Shown piece after piece: positions 1 to 8,406 of a stretch of 64,000 bases of DNA. Source of the stretch: Thermoflavimicrobium dichotomicum (lineage in GTDB: Bacteria > Bacillota > Bacilli > Thermoactinomycetales > Thermoactinomycetaceae); assembly GCF_900114055.1 (NCBI RefSeq), contig NZ_FORR01000005.1, positions 62,001 through 126,000 of the forward strand, given 5' to 3'. A program made the position numbers and the translations under genes. The notes below the pieces were generated by a model that did not search any database, was not told the DNA's origin, and saw nothing but the letters and a program-made list of their open reading frames with translations. Each line of letters opens with the position of its first letter. Position 1 is the first letter of the stretch.

Positions 1-2
1 AA

Positions 3-1001
3 AATTATAAAAAACAATTGGAACAAGAGAAAAAACGGAAAAAACAGTTGGAACAGTTGCGTGACCTGAAAGCTGAAACAACCGATGGACGGCAAGTAAA
101 ACTAAAGGCCAACTTGGGTAGACCACAAGAAGTGGATGCAGTTGTATCCAGTGGTGCAGATGGAATTGGGTTATTTCGCAGTGAGTTTCTCTTCATGGAT
201 CGTGAAGATCTGCCTTCTGAGGAGGAACAATTTGAGGCTTACGCTGAAGTCGTGAAAAAAATGGATGGAAAGCCTGTCATTATCCGTACGCTGGATATTG
301 GTGGAGATAAACATCTTCCTTATTTGGGTCTTCCGGAAGAGATGAATCCCTTCCTGGGATGGAGAGCGATCCGTATCTCCCTCGATCGAAAAGATTTATT
401 TAAAACACAGCTGCGTGCCATTCTACGGGCCAGTGCATTTGGTAAAGCAATGATTATGTTTCCGATGATCTCGCATGTAGAACAGGTTCGTCAGGCCAAA
501 AGCATACTGGAAGAAGTAAAAACAGAACTGAAACAGAACGGGATTGCTTTTGACCCCAATGTTGAAGTTGGCATTATGATTGAAGTGCCAAGTGCTTGTC
601 TGATTGCAGATGCTCTTGCCAAAGAAGTACAGTTTTTCAGCATCGGAACCAATGACCTGGTTCAATATACCTTGGCTGTAGATCGGATGAATGAACGGAT
701 CCAACACCTTTATAACTACTTCCATCCGGCTGTCCTGCGACTCATTAAAATGGTGATTGATGCCTCACACCGCCATCAGATTTGGACAGGCATGTGTGGA
801 GAAATGGCTGGAGATCCATTGGCAACAGAACTACTTCTTGGCCTGGGGTTGGATGAGTTTAGTGTTTCTGCAAATATCCTGCAGATTAAAGAGCGCATTC
901 GTTCCACTTCTTTTACAGAAGCCAAAAAAGTGGCGGATCATGTGTTGAACCTAAATACAGTAGAAGAGGTTCAACAATATTTGTCTCAACGCTTACCTTA
1001 A
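3..1001 (+). CDS. ptsI: PTS enzyme I (phosphoenolpyruvate-protein phosphotransferase), 3' part
   Basis: The reading frame is open from the left edge of the window, so the first roughly 240 residues of a usual 570-residue enzyme I lie outside it. What remains is the PEP-binding TIM-barrel domain. The PEP-utiliser signature SIGTNDLVQYTLAVDR and the active-site cysteine in GMCGEMAGD are both intact. Enzyme I takes phosphate from PEP and passes it to HPr in the cytoplasm. The gene is followed after 28 bases by a sugar-specific EIICB, so the general and sugar-specific PTS parts are probably co-transcribed. This is the reverse of the ptsG-H-I order seen in Bacillus subtilis. Confidence 0.95.
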   Translation, partial: NYKKQLEQEKKRKKQLEQLRDLKAETTDGRQVKLKANLGRPQEVDAVVSSGADGIGLFRSEFLFMDREDLPSEEEQFEAYAEVVKKMDGKPVIIRTLDIGGDKHLPYLGLPEEMNPFLGWRAIRISLDRKDLFKTQLRAILRASAFGKAMIMFPMISHVEQVRQAKSILEEVKTELKQNGIAFDPNVEVGIMIEVPSACLIADALAKEVQFFSIGTNDLVQYTLAVDRMNERIQHLYNYFHPAVLRLIKMVIDASHRHQIWTGMCGEMAGDPLATELLLGLGLDEFSVSANILQIKERIRSTSFTEAKKVADHVLNLNTVEEVQQYLSQRLP

Positions 1002-1029
1002 AAAGGGAGAAAACAAGGAGGCTGTGTTC

Positions 1030-2484
1030 ATGTTAGCCTTTTTACAAAGAGTGGGTAAGTCCTTAATGTTACCCATTGCCGCACTGCCAGCGGCGGGCCT
1101 TTTGATCCGTTTTGGTGCCATTGACTATGTAGAGCAGTTTAAAATGGGAGAAACCGTTGGTGGATTCCTTAATCATTACGTTGCACCGATCCTTGCCGCT
1201 GGTGGAGGAGCCATTTTTGATAATTTACCGCTACTATTTGCGATAGGGATTGCGATTGGATTTGCGCGCGACGCTGTTGCTACCTTGGCAGCAGTGATTG
1301 CGCACTTTGTACTCATCAATATGCTGGCTAAAGTTCCACTCATGTTTCCTTTTATTCCCGATAAAGCAGAATTAAAAATGGGTGTACTCGGTGGGATTTT
1401 GGCCGGAGGCGTTGCTTCTTATCTCTATAAAAAATATCACGATATCAAGCTGCCAGATTGGTTAGGATTTTTTGGCGGCAAACGATTTGTACCCATTGTT
1501 ACGTCGATTTATATGGTCATTATCGGGTTATTGGTCGGAATGATTTGGAGCCCGATCCAAGATGCCTTAAGTGCGTTTGGTAACTGGATCGTAAGTCAAG
1601 GAGCCATTGGAGCCGGATTATTTGGATTCTTTAACCGTTTGCTCATTCCTCTGGGGCTTCATCATGTTTTAAATACCATTGCCTGGTTCCAAATTGGTGA
1701 TTTTGTCAATCCTGAAACAGGTAAACTGGTTCAAGGAGATTTAAACCGGTTCTTTGCTGGAGATCCAAATGCTGGCATGTTTATGACCGGATTCTTCCCG
1801 ATTATGATGTTTGCTTTACCTGCTGCATGTTTGGCGATGATTCATACAGCCAAACCAGAAAAACGCAAACTGGTTTCATCGATCTTGATTAGTGCAGCGA
1901 TCACTGCTTTTGTAACGGGTGTCACGGAGCCGATTGAATTCGCATTCATGTTTGTTGCACCTGTATTATATGTGATTCATGCGATTTTAACGGGAGTAGC
2001 TGGAATTATCACTACAGCATTGGATATTCATAGTGGGTTTACGTTCTCTGCAGGATTGATTGACTTCGTGCTCAGTATCCCCATTGGGAAAAACTCACTC
2101 TGGTTGATTCCAATTGGTCTGGCGTTTGCAATCGTATACTACTTCTTGTTCCGTTTTCTTATTATCAAATTCGACCTCAAAACGCCTGGACGTGAAGACG
2201 ATGATGTTGCCGAAGAGAGGGAAGAAAAAGTGGATGGTGCAACTTCTCCTTTGAGTGAGAAAGCAACAAAAATAGTCGAATATATTGGTGGAAAAGAGAA
2301 TATTAAAGATATTGATGCTTGTATTACCCGTCTGCGTTTGGTCTTACATGATCCAAATAAGGTTGATGAAAAAGGGTTAAAATCGCTGGGAGCCGCTGGT
2401 ATTATTAAACCAGGACAGGGCAGTGTTCAAATTGTTTTCGGTACGGAATCCGAACGCCTAAAAGATGAAATTCTTAAATTGTGA
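1030..2484 (+). CDS. nagE: PTS EIICB, N-acetylglucosamine type
   Basis: An integral membrane EIIC domain (about residues 1-395, many hydrophobic segments) is followed by a C-terminal EIIB domain with the phosphorylatable cysteine in DACITRLRL. Motifs such as GGAIFDNLPLLFAIG, HHVLNTIAWFQIGDF and LKTPGRED are typical of NagE/NagP rather than PtsG. No EIIA domain is attached, so IIA must come from elsewhere. It takes up and phosphorylates GlcNAc (substrate inferred from family resemblance). An in-frame GTG lies 6 bases upstream, but AAGGAGG at 1015-1021 is spaced correctly only for the ATG at 1030. Confidence 0.87.
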   Translation: MLAFLQRVGKSLMLPIAALPAAGLLIRFGAIDYVEQFKMGETVGGFLNHYVAPILAAGGGAIFDNLPLLFAIGIAIGFARDAVATLAAVIAHFVLINMLAKVPLMFPFIPDKAELKMGVLGGILAGGVASYLYKKYHDIKLPDWLGFFGGKRFVPIVTSIYMVIIGLLVGMIWSPIQDALSAFGNWIVSQGAIGAGLFGFFNRLLIPLGLHHVLNTIAWFQIGDFVNPETGKLVQGDLNRFFAGDPNAGMFMTGFFPIMMFALPAACLAMIHTAKPEKRKLVSSILISAAITAFVTGVTEPIEFAFMFVAPVLYVIHAILTGVAGIITTALDIHSGFTFSAGLIDFVLSIPIGKNSLWLIPIGLAFAIVYYFLFRFLIIKFDLKTPGREDDDVAEEREEKVDGATSPLSEKATKIVEYIGGKENIKDIDACITRLRLVLHDPNKVDEKGLKSLGAAGIIKPGQGSVQIVFGTESERLKDEILKL

Positions 2485-2513
2485 TTGGATATCAAATGAA
2501 TCATTGTCTGTTG

Positions 2514-2540
2514 GCCACAGGTTACCCCTGTGGCTTTTTC
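2514..2540 (+). terminator. Rho-independent terminator after nagE
   Basis: GCCACAGG pairs with CCTGTGGC across a short loop and is followed by a run of five T. It lies 30 bases after the EIICB stop codon. Confidence 0.9.
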
Positions 2541-2552
2541 TTTTCAATACAT

Positions 2553-3470
2553 CTATGGAGATTTTGTCAGATTGACTTCATAAGCTGCTCTAACTCCTGA
2601 TTCAATGGCTCCCTGAATCCAAGAACGTGCGGTTGAAGTATGTTCTCCAGCAAAGTGTACTCTTCCTTCGATGGACTGAATATAAGGGAAAAGATCTATT
2701 TCTTGTTCCGGTTTAAACATCGAAAAGGCACCAGCATAACTGATCATGTGGCGTGATATTTTGAAACACGTTGGTAGGCAAGCGGAATTTATAAAAAGCG
2801 AGCGAGAAAACCCCTTAGCTTCAGCTATGGGGATGAGAGCGAGCGTCGGACGAGGGAGGGCATTAGCCCTCTCGCAAGTCTGACATGTTTTCAGAAAAGT
2901 ATTTACAACTAAATGTTCCACTGTTAAACTACAGTTAGTTGCTCCTTGACAAGTGGATAGCATATAGGGTTGTGCAAGCCAATCACCTTGCACGTAAAAT
3001 GCTATGTGTATGGACTGGCTAGACTGAAAAGCGAAAACCAAGCAGTAGGTCTAGCCTGTGACGTAGCAACTCAAACTGTTTAACCGTGGGGCCCACGGGG
3101 TTAGCTTGGTCAACTTCCTGTCAGTGGACGGGATTACCCAAGAATCCCAAGCGTTTACGCATGGGGAGTGGTCAAGGATGTATTCCCATGTTAATGGGTG
3201 GATGTGTGGAATGCGCATCGCACCAGCATTGAGATAATGTCCTTTGGTAAAGGGGGCGCGTAAGGTATAAACTCGTCCGCCAACCCGGTTGCTCGCTTCA
3301 AGAATGGTAACATCATGCCCTGCGTCTTTTAGCAGGGAAGCTGCAACAAGACCAGCCATTCCCGCTCCAGCAACAATTACCTTTTGCGGATGGGATGTTT
3401 TGGGTAAACCATATCGGATGATCGTAATCATTTGTGAAGTTGTTAATGATTGATGTGGATATTCATTCAT
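2553..3470 (-). pseudogene. Amine oxidase (YobN/L-amino-acid oxidase-like), broken by an IS605-type element
   Basis: The 5' end (3470 down to about 3176) encodes an FAD-binding N-terminus with VIVAGAGMAGLVAASLL, EASNRVGGRVYTLR and the AGAMRIP segment of flavin monoamine/L-amino-acid oxidases. The 3' end (about 2787 to 2553) encodes the C-terminal FAD segment with GRVHFAGEHTS and WIQGAIESGVRAAYEVN. A 383-bp element separates them. Roughly 280-300 residues expected between these blocks are missing, so an internal deletion accompanied or followed the insertion. The start has a good AAGGAG site. The gene cannot make a functional oxidase. Confidence 0.85.
2788..3170 (-). mobile_element. Non-autonomous IS200/IS605-type element, copy 1
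   Basis: A 383-bp segment almost identical to 43552-43934. Read on the minus strand it begins directly after TTGAC, has a subterminal hairpin (CCCCATGCG TAAA CGC..) near the left end and another (CCCCATAGCT GA AGCTA.GGGG) near the right end, and stops in TTTTTATAAA. Hairpins with a bulged base, asymmetric ends and a fixed 5' pentanucleotide are hallmarks of IS200/IS605 ends. No tnpA or tnpB is present, so movement would need TnpA in trans. This copy has mutated hairpin bases compared with copy 2. Confidence 0.8.
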
Positions 3471-3725
3471 AAGGTTTCTCCTTCATTTAAGCTTACAGCA
3501 GATTGGATCAGCTACATTTTATGCATGTAGGCTCATGTCTGTGTGATGAGATCGAAAACGATGAAAGAGGAAAGAGAATCTGGTATTTCCGGGAGATGAA
3601 GGAGAAATTATTTTTCAGACAGGATAAAGGTGATATTTAACACCTTGGTAGATGGGTATTTACGTTTTCTGAACATAAAAGTTATATTATAATTCCCACT
3701 ATTAAGGATTAAAGGGGTGCGAGGA

Positions 3726-4238
3726 ATGAATTTATATCATTTTAGTGAAGATCCCACTATTTCTACTTTTCGTCCCCGTGTTCCACGCTCCAATCCAAGT
3801 CATCCGCCACTGGTCTGGGCCATCGATGAAGAACACGCACCACACTATTTCTTTCCCCGAGACTGTCCGCGAATTGCTTATTGGGCTACTGCATCAACAT
3901 CATCGAATGACAAGGAACGTTTTTTCTCCCATACTTCTGCAGCAAAAATTATTGCCGTAGAAAGTAACTGGTTAAGCCGAATTCGTGAAACCAAACTGTA
4001 TGTGTATCAGTTACCTGGTGAAACATTTGAATGCATTGATGAAACAGCTGGCTATTATGTTTCACATCAAGAAGTGCGACCTTTAACCGTTGAGCCGGTA
4101 GGAGACTTATTGCAGCGGCTAGTGGAAGCCAAAATAGAATTACGTCTGACTCCATCTTTGTGGAAATTGTATTACGCTTTGGCTTCATCAACGGTATCTT
4201 TTTCCATGATTCGGATGAGTCATGCACAGCCTGAATAA
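3726..4238 (+). CDS. DUF6886-like protein
   Basis: A 170-residue soluble protein beginning MNLYHFSEDP and containing PLVWAIDEEHAPHYFFPRDCPRIAYWA, resembling the DUF6886 family of uncharacterised bacillar proteins. No catalytic function is assigned. A GTG 9 bases upstream is in frame, but AAAGGGG is spaced best for the ATG at 3726. The gene stands alone; a shared hairpin separates it from the convergent histidine kinase gene. Confidence 0.75.
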   Translation: MNLYHFSEDPTISTFRPRVPRSNPSHPPLVWAIDEEHAPHYFFPRDCPRIAYWATASTSSNDKERFFSHTSAAKIIAVESNWLSRIRETKLYVYQLPGETFECIDETAGYYVSHQEVRPLTVEPVGDLLQRLVEAKIELRLTPSLWKLYYALASSTVSFSMIRMSHAQPE

Positions 4239-4276
4239 AGAATACAATACGATCCATAATCAATCGTGGTAAAAGA

Positions 4277-4316
4277 AAATGAAGCACAACGAAGATAGGC
4301 AAGTTGTGCTTCATTT
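4277..4316. terminator. Bidirectional hairpin terminator
   Basis: AAATGAAGCACAAC pairs perfectly with GTTGTGCTTCATTT. On the minus strand it is followed by a T-rich tract. It overlaps the histidine kinase stop codon and separates convergent genes. Confidence 0.75.
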
Positions 4317-5750
4317 GGCCAGTGGAAAATGAATGGAAAAAGTAATGAATCCTTCTTGTTGGTCGGCCTGGATTGTTCCTTGATGTAGTTCTATAATTCG
4401 TTTGACGATGGACAAACCAATGCCAGATCCATGTTTGGAGCGAACTTTGTCACCGGTGACGAACATGTCAAATAAATGTCTGAAAACCTCCAGGTCAATC
4501 GGTTCAGCCGAATTACTGATTTGAATCAGTGCTGTATTCTCATTTTTTGCAGTTACAATAATGATTTTTCCAGGTCTCTTCGCATAACGGACCGCATTTT
4601 GAAAGAGATTTTCCAGCATTCTTACCAATAAAAGAGGATCGGCATTGATCAGCAGTTGCTCATCCGTCAAATTTCTTTCCACTTTTAATTCATCGAGTTC
4701 GCTTAGCAAAAATGTTTCTTCAATCAACTGATTGACCAGTTCGTTAACAGAAATGAGCTCTTTATTCAATTTGATTTCATGATGAGTCAGTTTTGTATAC
4801 TCAAACAAATTGTCAATCATCTGCTTGAGTTTTTCCGATTTTGCCAAAGCAATATCCGCATAGGTTCTCATTTCCTCTTTCGATAGATGAGGTTGATCCA
4901 GCAAGTATTTTAAATAGCCGATGATAGATGTAAGGGGCGTACGCAGGTCATGGGAAAGGCTTGTGATCAATTCTGTACGCTCTCGTTCGATTCGCTTTTC
5001 TTTTGCTCTGTTTTGCTCCAGCTTTTCTGCCATTTGATTGATATGCATGGCTAAAACACTGATTTCATCCTGTCCTTTGGCTGGGAGGCGGAAATGAAAA
5101 TGGCCATTGGCGATTTCTTGCATCCCTTCAGACACGTTTTTCAGTTGTTTTAATTTTTTGCTGGTAAGAAAGATATAGGTCAAAATAAATGATAATGGAG
5201 ATACAACAAAAGGATAGAAAGGATTGCCTGTTTGATAGGTCTGTAATGCTCCGCTGGATTGGACACTAGCCACCAGAAAATGGGTTTTTTTATGAATTTC
5301 CACTGGATATAGAGCGTAGATTTCCTTCCATTCTGGCAGATCAGTTGGAAAATTGTCTTGATGTGCGATTTTTACAAGGATCTGGCTCAAATCCATATGG
5401 GATTCGGTTGTGTTGTTGGATCGATCGATAACCAGCCCATTCGGAGTGATAATTCGCACTTTTTTCTCTTGCTGGGCAAAATGGTTTAAATGGTGATGGA
5501 TCATTTGTGATGATGAGACTTGAATGATCGAAGCAAGTGATTTTAACTCCATTTCCAATTCTGCTTTGGTTGGATAGTAATAGCGTTGATAAGTAGTCGG
5601 TGCAATATTGCTGGCGATCATGCCAGCCAAGGCAGCGATTAGTGTACAGATCAGGATGATTCCAATAAACTGCCATCGTAGACTGCTTGAGAATTTTTCA
5701 TAGAGATAGTGAACGATACTTCCGATTTTTGAAAATAATGGTTTAAGCAT
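4311..5750 (-). CDS. Sensor histidine kinase
   Basis: The 479-residue membrane kinase has an N-terminal transmembrane helix (about 27-48), an extracytoplasmic sensor of about 130 residues, a second helix (about 178-195), a HAMP region, a HisKA domain with the phosphoacceptor in SHDLRTPLTSIIGYL, and an HATPase_c domain with NLFQNAVRYA and GSGIGLSIVKRI. It overlaps the response regulator gene by 8 bases, so the pair is translationally coupled. The last of four genes in a methyltransferase-DedA-regulator-kinase operon, it probably reads an envelope or membrane signal (inference). Confidence 0.92.
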   Translation of the reverse strand: MLKPLFSKIGSIVHYLYEKFSSSLRWQFIGIILICTLIAALAGMIASNIAPTTYQRYYYPTKAELEMELKSLASIIQVSSSQMIHHHLNHFAQQEKKVRIITPNGLVIDRSNNTTESHMDLSQILVKIAHQDNFPTDLPEWKEIYALYPVEIHKKTHFLVASVQSSGALQTYQTGNPFYPFVVSPLSFILTYIFLTSKKLKQLKNVSEGMQEIANGHFHFRLPAKGQDEISVLAMHINQMAEKLEQNRAKEKRIERERTELITSLSHDLRTPLTSIIGYLKYLLDQPHLSKEEMRTYADIALAKSEKLKQMIDNLFEYTKLTHHEIKLNKELISVNELVNQLIEETFLLSELDELKVERNLTDEQLLINADPLLLVRMLENLFQNAVRYAKRPGKIIIVTAKNENTALIQISNSAEPIDLEVFRHLFDMFVTGDKVRSKHGSGIGLSIVKRIIELHQGTIQADQQEGFITFSIHFPLAK

Positions 5751-6462
5751 GAGGATCTTGGGCTCGTGTTGGTTGTACCTTATACCCGACTCCCCATACC
5801 GTTTGGATAATAGTTGGCCGTCTCGGATCCAACTCGATTTTTTCTCGAATTTTTCGAATATGTACCATAATGGTATTATTGGAGGTCAACATCGGTTCCT
5901 TCCAAACTTGCTGGTAAATTTGTTCCGAACTGAATACCACGCCGGGATGCTGTGCAAGCAGAACCAGGATATCGAATTCCCTTGGGGTGAGTTGAACTTC
6001 CCTTTGATTCACCATGACTTGCCTTGTGGTAGTATGGATCGAAACATGTTGAATTTGGATCACATCTTTTTTCGCTTCAGCAGGTTGGAAGTGGTGATAC
6101 CGTCGAAGATGGGCCTTGATTCTGGCAATAAGTTCCAATGGATTGAATGGTTTGGTGACATAGTCATCTGCTCCGATGCTTAATCCATGAATTTTATCCA
6201 TATCACTGGCTTTTGCCGTTAACATAATGATCGGCATCTGATATTTTTCACGAATTTTGATGCAAGCCGCGATGCCATCCATATCCGGCATCATGAGATC
6301 GAGTACAATTAGATCAACACGATGTATCCGGGCAAGAGCGAGAGCCTCTTTTCCAGTAGAGCCTTGGAGAATCTTGTAACCTTCATTGCGCAAATAGAGT
6401 TGAAGCAACTGTCGGATCTCTTCATCATCATCGACAATTAAAACAATTGGTTGGTAATTCAT
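5743..6462 (-). CDS. OmpR/PhoB-family response regulator
   Basis: The N-terminal receiver domain has the acidic cluster VDDDEEIR and the phosphoacceptor aspartate in VDLIVLDLMMPDMDG. The C-terminal winged-helix Trans_reg_C domain contains LTPREFDILVLL and TVWGVGYKV. Length 239 is normal for the family. It sits 7 bases after dedA and overlaps the kinase gene. A direct repeat TTAAGA-N5-TTAAGA upstream of the operon has the 11-base spacing that OmpR/PhoP-type dimers bind, so autoregulation is likely. Confidence 0.93.
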   Translation of the reverse strand: MNYQPIVLIVDDDEEIRQLLQLYLRNEGYKILQGSTGKEALALARIHRVDLIVLDLMMPDMDGIAACIKIREKYQMPIIMLTAKASDMDKIHGLSIGADDYVTKPFNPLELIARIKAHLRRYHHFQPAEAKKDVIQIQHVSIHTTTRQVMVNQREVQLTPREFDILVLLAQHPGVVFSSEQIYQQVWKEPMLTSNNTIMVHIRKIREKIELDPRRPTIIQTVWGVGYKVQPTRAQDPHA

Positions 6463-6469
6463 GTGAAAC

Positions 6470-7078
6470 CTACCCCTTTTTTGCCTCTTTCTTTATTTGT
6501 GTTTTTGGTACGAACGAAAATAGAATGGCCAGAAGCATAATGATTCCCAGTGCGATCATACCCCATTTTTGAATGATTTGGGCAATAAAGTCAATGGAAT
6601 GACCGAATTGATAGCCGAGCCAATAAAAAAGGCCAGTCCACACAAGCCCTGCTGTATAGGAGAAAAGGGCATATTGGTAATAAGGCATGCGATGGATGCC
6701 TACTAAATAGGGTAGTAAATGACGGATGATTGGTAGAAAGTAACCGAGACAAAGAGCATAACTTCCATAACGTTGGATCAACTGTTCAGAACGTTTACGG
6801 TACTTTTGCCATTTTTCTTTGTGGAATAGCCGATCCAGGACAGTGACACCCAGCGCTCTTCCGATGATGTATCCAAGTGTTAGGCCAGAAATGACTCCTA
6901 CATAGATAAGAAGAAAAGCAGGAATAGGTTTCAATAGATTTAATGAAGAAGTCAATCCACTTGTCATCACAATCACTTCGTCAGGAATCGGCAAGCCGAC
7001 AATTCCGAGCCATAAGCAAAAGAATAAGGCCCAATATCCATATGCTGAAACCCAAGATAAAAGTTGCTCCACTCCCAT
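6470..7078 (-). CDS. DedA-family (SNARE-associated/VTT) membrane protein
   Basis: A 202-residue multi-pass membrane protein. It carries the DedA signatures LGYIIGRALG and, around residues 112-140, FLPIIRHLLPYLVGIHRMPYY, with the conserved arginines. DedA proteins act in lipid recycling across the membrane, with undecaprenyl-phosphate and phosphatidylethanolamine flipping shown for some members. Here it lies between a small lipid- or rRNA-type methyltransferase gene and a two-component system, which supports a role in envelope stress. Substrate cannot be told from sequence. Confidence 0.88.
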   Translation of the reverse strand: MGVEQLLSWVSAYGYWALFFCLWLGIVGLPIPDEVIVMTSGLTSSLNLLKPIPAFLLIYVGVISGLTLGYIIGRALGVTVLDRLFHKEKWQKYRKRSEQLIQRYGSYALCLGYFLPIIRHLLPYLVGIHRMPYYQYALFSYTAGLVWTGLFYWLGYQFGHSIDFIAQIIQKWGMIALGIIMLLAILFSFVPKTQIKKEAKKG

Positions 7079-7090
7079 GATGAAAACTCC

Positions 7091-7660
7091 TTATCTATTT
7101 TTAAGATAACGGCAGGTGTATACAAAAGCAGGTGGTAGATTGAAAGGGACAAAATGGATATCTACTTGTTGAAAACGGTTTTGAAGTGTAGATTTCATCT
7201 GTAAAGAGTATTGGTATGCAATAAATAGTCCATCGGGTGTTAGCACTTTTTGTACCTCATCCAGAATCTGATTTCTTACTTCTGGTGAAAAACAGGCAAA
7301 AGGCAAGCACGAGATAATACAATCGACTTGGTCCACTCCTAACTGTCTCAATTCATCTGACATCTTTTCCGCATTCATGCAATGGATATGATGGGGAAAT
7401 CTTTCCTGAAGTGACTGACGGAGTTGAGCATCCAATTCAAAAATAATGGTTTTACATGCAGGTTTTGCCTTTTTCACGATGTGTTCGGTTACCACTCCTG
7501 TGCCCGCTCCCAGCTCCACAATGGTATCAATTTCGTGCCAGGGTACCGGTTTGATTAAAGCATTGACTAAATATTTTGAGCTCGGCGTGATACTCCCGAT
7601 GGTACGAGGAGATAGTATAAAGCGTGAAAAAAATTGAAGTCTATGAATAAACGATTGCAT
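7091..7660 (-). CDS. PmtA-like phospholipid (or rRNA-adenine-type) methyltransferase
   Basis: A 189-residue Rossmann methyltransferase. The SAM motif VELGAGTGVVTEHI is clear, and the N-terminus FFSRFILSPRTIGSITPSS resembles the small bacterial phospholipid N-methyltransferases often annotated as rRNA adenine dimethylase-like. The ATG at 7660 has an AAAGGAG site at good spacing; the longer reading frame upstream lacks one. It is the first gene of the operon leading into DedA and the two-component system. The combination suggests a membrane-lipid module; the methyl acceptor is unknown. Confidence 0.75.
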   Translation of the reverse strand: MQSFIHRLQFFSRFILSPRTIGSITPSSKYLVNALIKPVPWHEIDTIVELGAGTGVVTEHIVKKAKPACKTIIFELDAQLRQSLQERFPHHIHCMNAEKMSDELRQLGVDQVDCIISCLPFACFSPEVRNQILDEVQKVLTPDGLFIAYQYSLQMKSTLQNRFQQVDIHFVPFNLPPAFVYTCRYLKNR

Positions 7661-7731
7661 CAATATCACTCCTTTTTTTGTATCCTGCCAAATACAATAC
7701 GATTTAATTCTTAAAATCAACGAAGCTCAAA

Positions 7732-7748
7732 TCTTAATATTTTCTTAA
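7732..7748 (-). promoter_or_regulatory. Candidate response-regulator box
   Basis: On the minus strand TTAAGA occurs twice in the same orientation, 11 bases apart (7748-7743 and 7737-7732), upstream of the methyltransferase-dedA-two-component operon. This geometry is typical of PhoP/OmpR-family operators. Binding is inferred. Confidence 0.5.
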
Positions 7749-7816
7749 GTATAGGAGATAATAATTGTTATGAAAAGTAACCATGGCTGTAAATTTTTAT
7801 AATGCGGGTGAAAAGA

Positions 7817-8179
7817 ATGATCAAACAGATTGCGACTGTTGCGGTTTATGTTGATAATCAGGAAGAAGCGTTATCATTTTGGAGAGACAAGGTGGGCTTT
7901 GAGGTACGAAGAAATGAAAGCATGGGACCTGCAGGAAATTGGTTGGAAGTTGCGCCATCAGGGGCTGAAACCTGTCTGGTGCTTTACCCTAAGTCCGTGA
8001 TGCCCAACTGGCAGGAGTTCAAGCCATCCATTGTATTTATTTGTCAAGATATTCAACAAACCTATGAAAAGTTAAAGGCAAATGGTGTAGAGTTTAAGGA
8101 AGAGCCCAAAAAGATGAGATGGGGGACATTTGCTATTTTTAAAGATCCAGAAGGTAACGAGTTTGTGATAAAGGAATAA
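7817..8179 (+). CDS. VOC-family (glyoxalase/bleomycin-resistance) protein
   Basis: A 120-residue single-domain vicinal oxygen chelate protein starting MIKQIATVAVYVDNQEEAL and ending with FKDPEGNEFVI. The fold binds a metal and acts on small electrophiles or antibiotics; the substrate is unknown. ATG 7817 is preferred to the in-frame ATG at 7802 because GGTGA lies just upstream and the family begins at this point. Its own terminator hairpin appears to have been split by a small palindromic element. Confidence 0.8.
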   Translation: MIKQIATVAVYVDNQEEALSFWRDKVGFEVRRNESMGPAGNWLEVAPSGAETCLVLYPKSVMPNWQEFKPSIVFICQDIQQTYEKLKANGVEFKEEPKKMRWGTFAIFKDPEGNEFVIKE

Positions 8180-8185
8180 AAAAGC

Positions 8186-8348
8186 CTCATCTCGAAAGAT
8201 GAGGTGAGGCTGTTGACAAACCCGGTTTTCCTTTTCCAGTTGAACGACTTATTGCTTGTATTTAAGCAACGGGAGTGAAACGGAAAAGGAAAACCGGCAT
8301 ATAACGGATACTTTGTCAACAAGCTGGTCTCATCTTGAAAGATGAGGT
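8186..8348. repeat. Direct repeat of a terminator hairpin flanking element A
   Basis: A 20-base hairpin sequence, CTCATCT(C/T)GAAAGATGAGGT, occurs at 8186-8205 and again at 8329-8348 with one mismatch. The right copy is followed by TTTT. This looks like a terminator that was duplicated when the 123-bp element inserted into it. Confidence 0.8.
8206..8328 (+). mobile_element. Small palindromic element (MITE-like), copy A
   Basis: Begins GAGGCTGTTGACAAACCCGG and ends CTTTGTCAACAAGCTGGT. The arms pair (TGTTGACAAA with TTTGTCAACA; CCGGTTTTCCTTTTCC with GGAAAAGGAAAACCGG) around a central TTGCT..AGCAA stem-loop, so the whole unit can fold as one long hairpin. The same unit occurs at 40569-40690 and 55433-55557, diverged at 24239-24361 and as a half copy at 41690-41767. 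It carries no protein-coding gene. Confidence 0.85.
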
Positions 8349-8406
8349 TTTGTGTTTGGAACCGAACAATTATTGTCGAATAAAGAAAAGGGAGAGGATG
8401 ATACAG

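Noticed and set aside
1024-1029. GTG at 1024 as the start of the EIICB gene
   Set aside because: The AAGGAGG site ends 2 bases before it; the ATG at 1030 has the normal 8-base spacing.
3051-3470. A complete 139-residue oxidoreductase
   Set aside because: Only the first 95 or so codons match amine oxidases; the rest is translated element sequence, shared with 43.6 kb.
8190-8360. The repeated palindrome as a CRISPR or toxin-antitoxin RNA array
   Set aside because: The copies are single, far apart and lie in both orientations, with no spacers or cas genes, and the unit folds as one hairpin.
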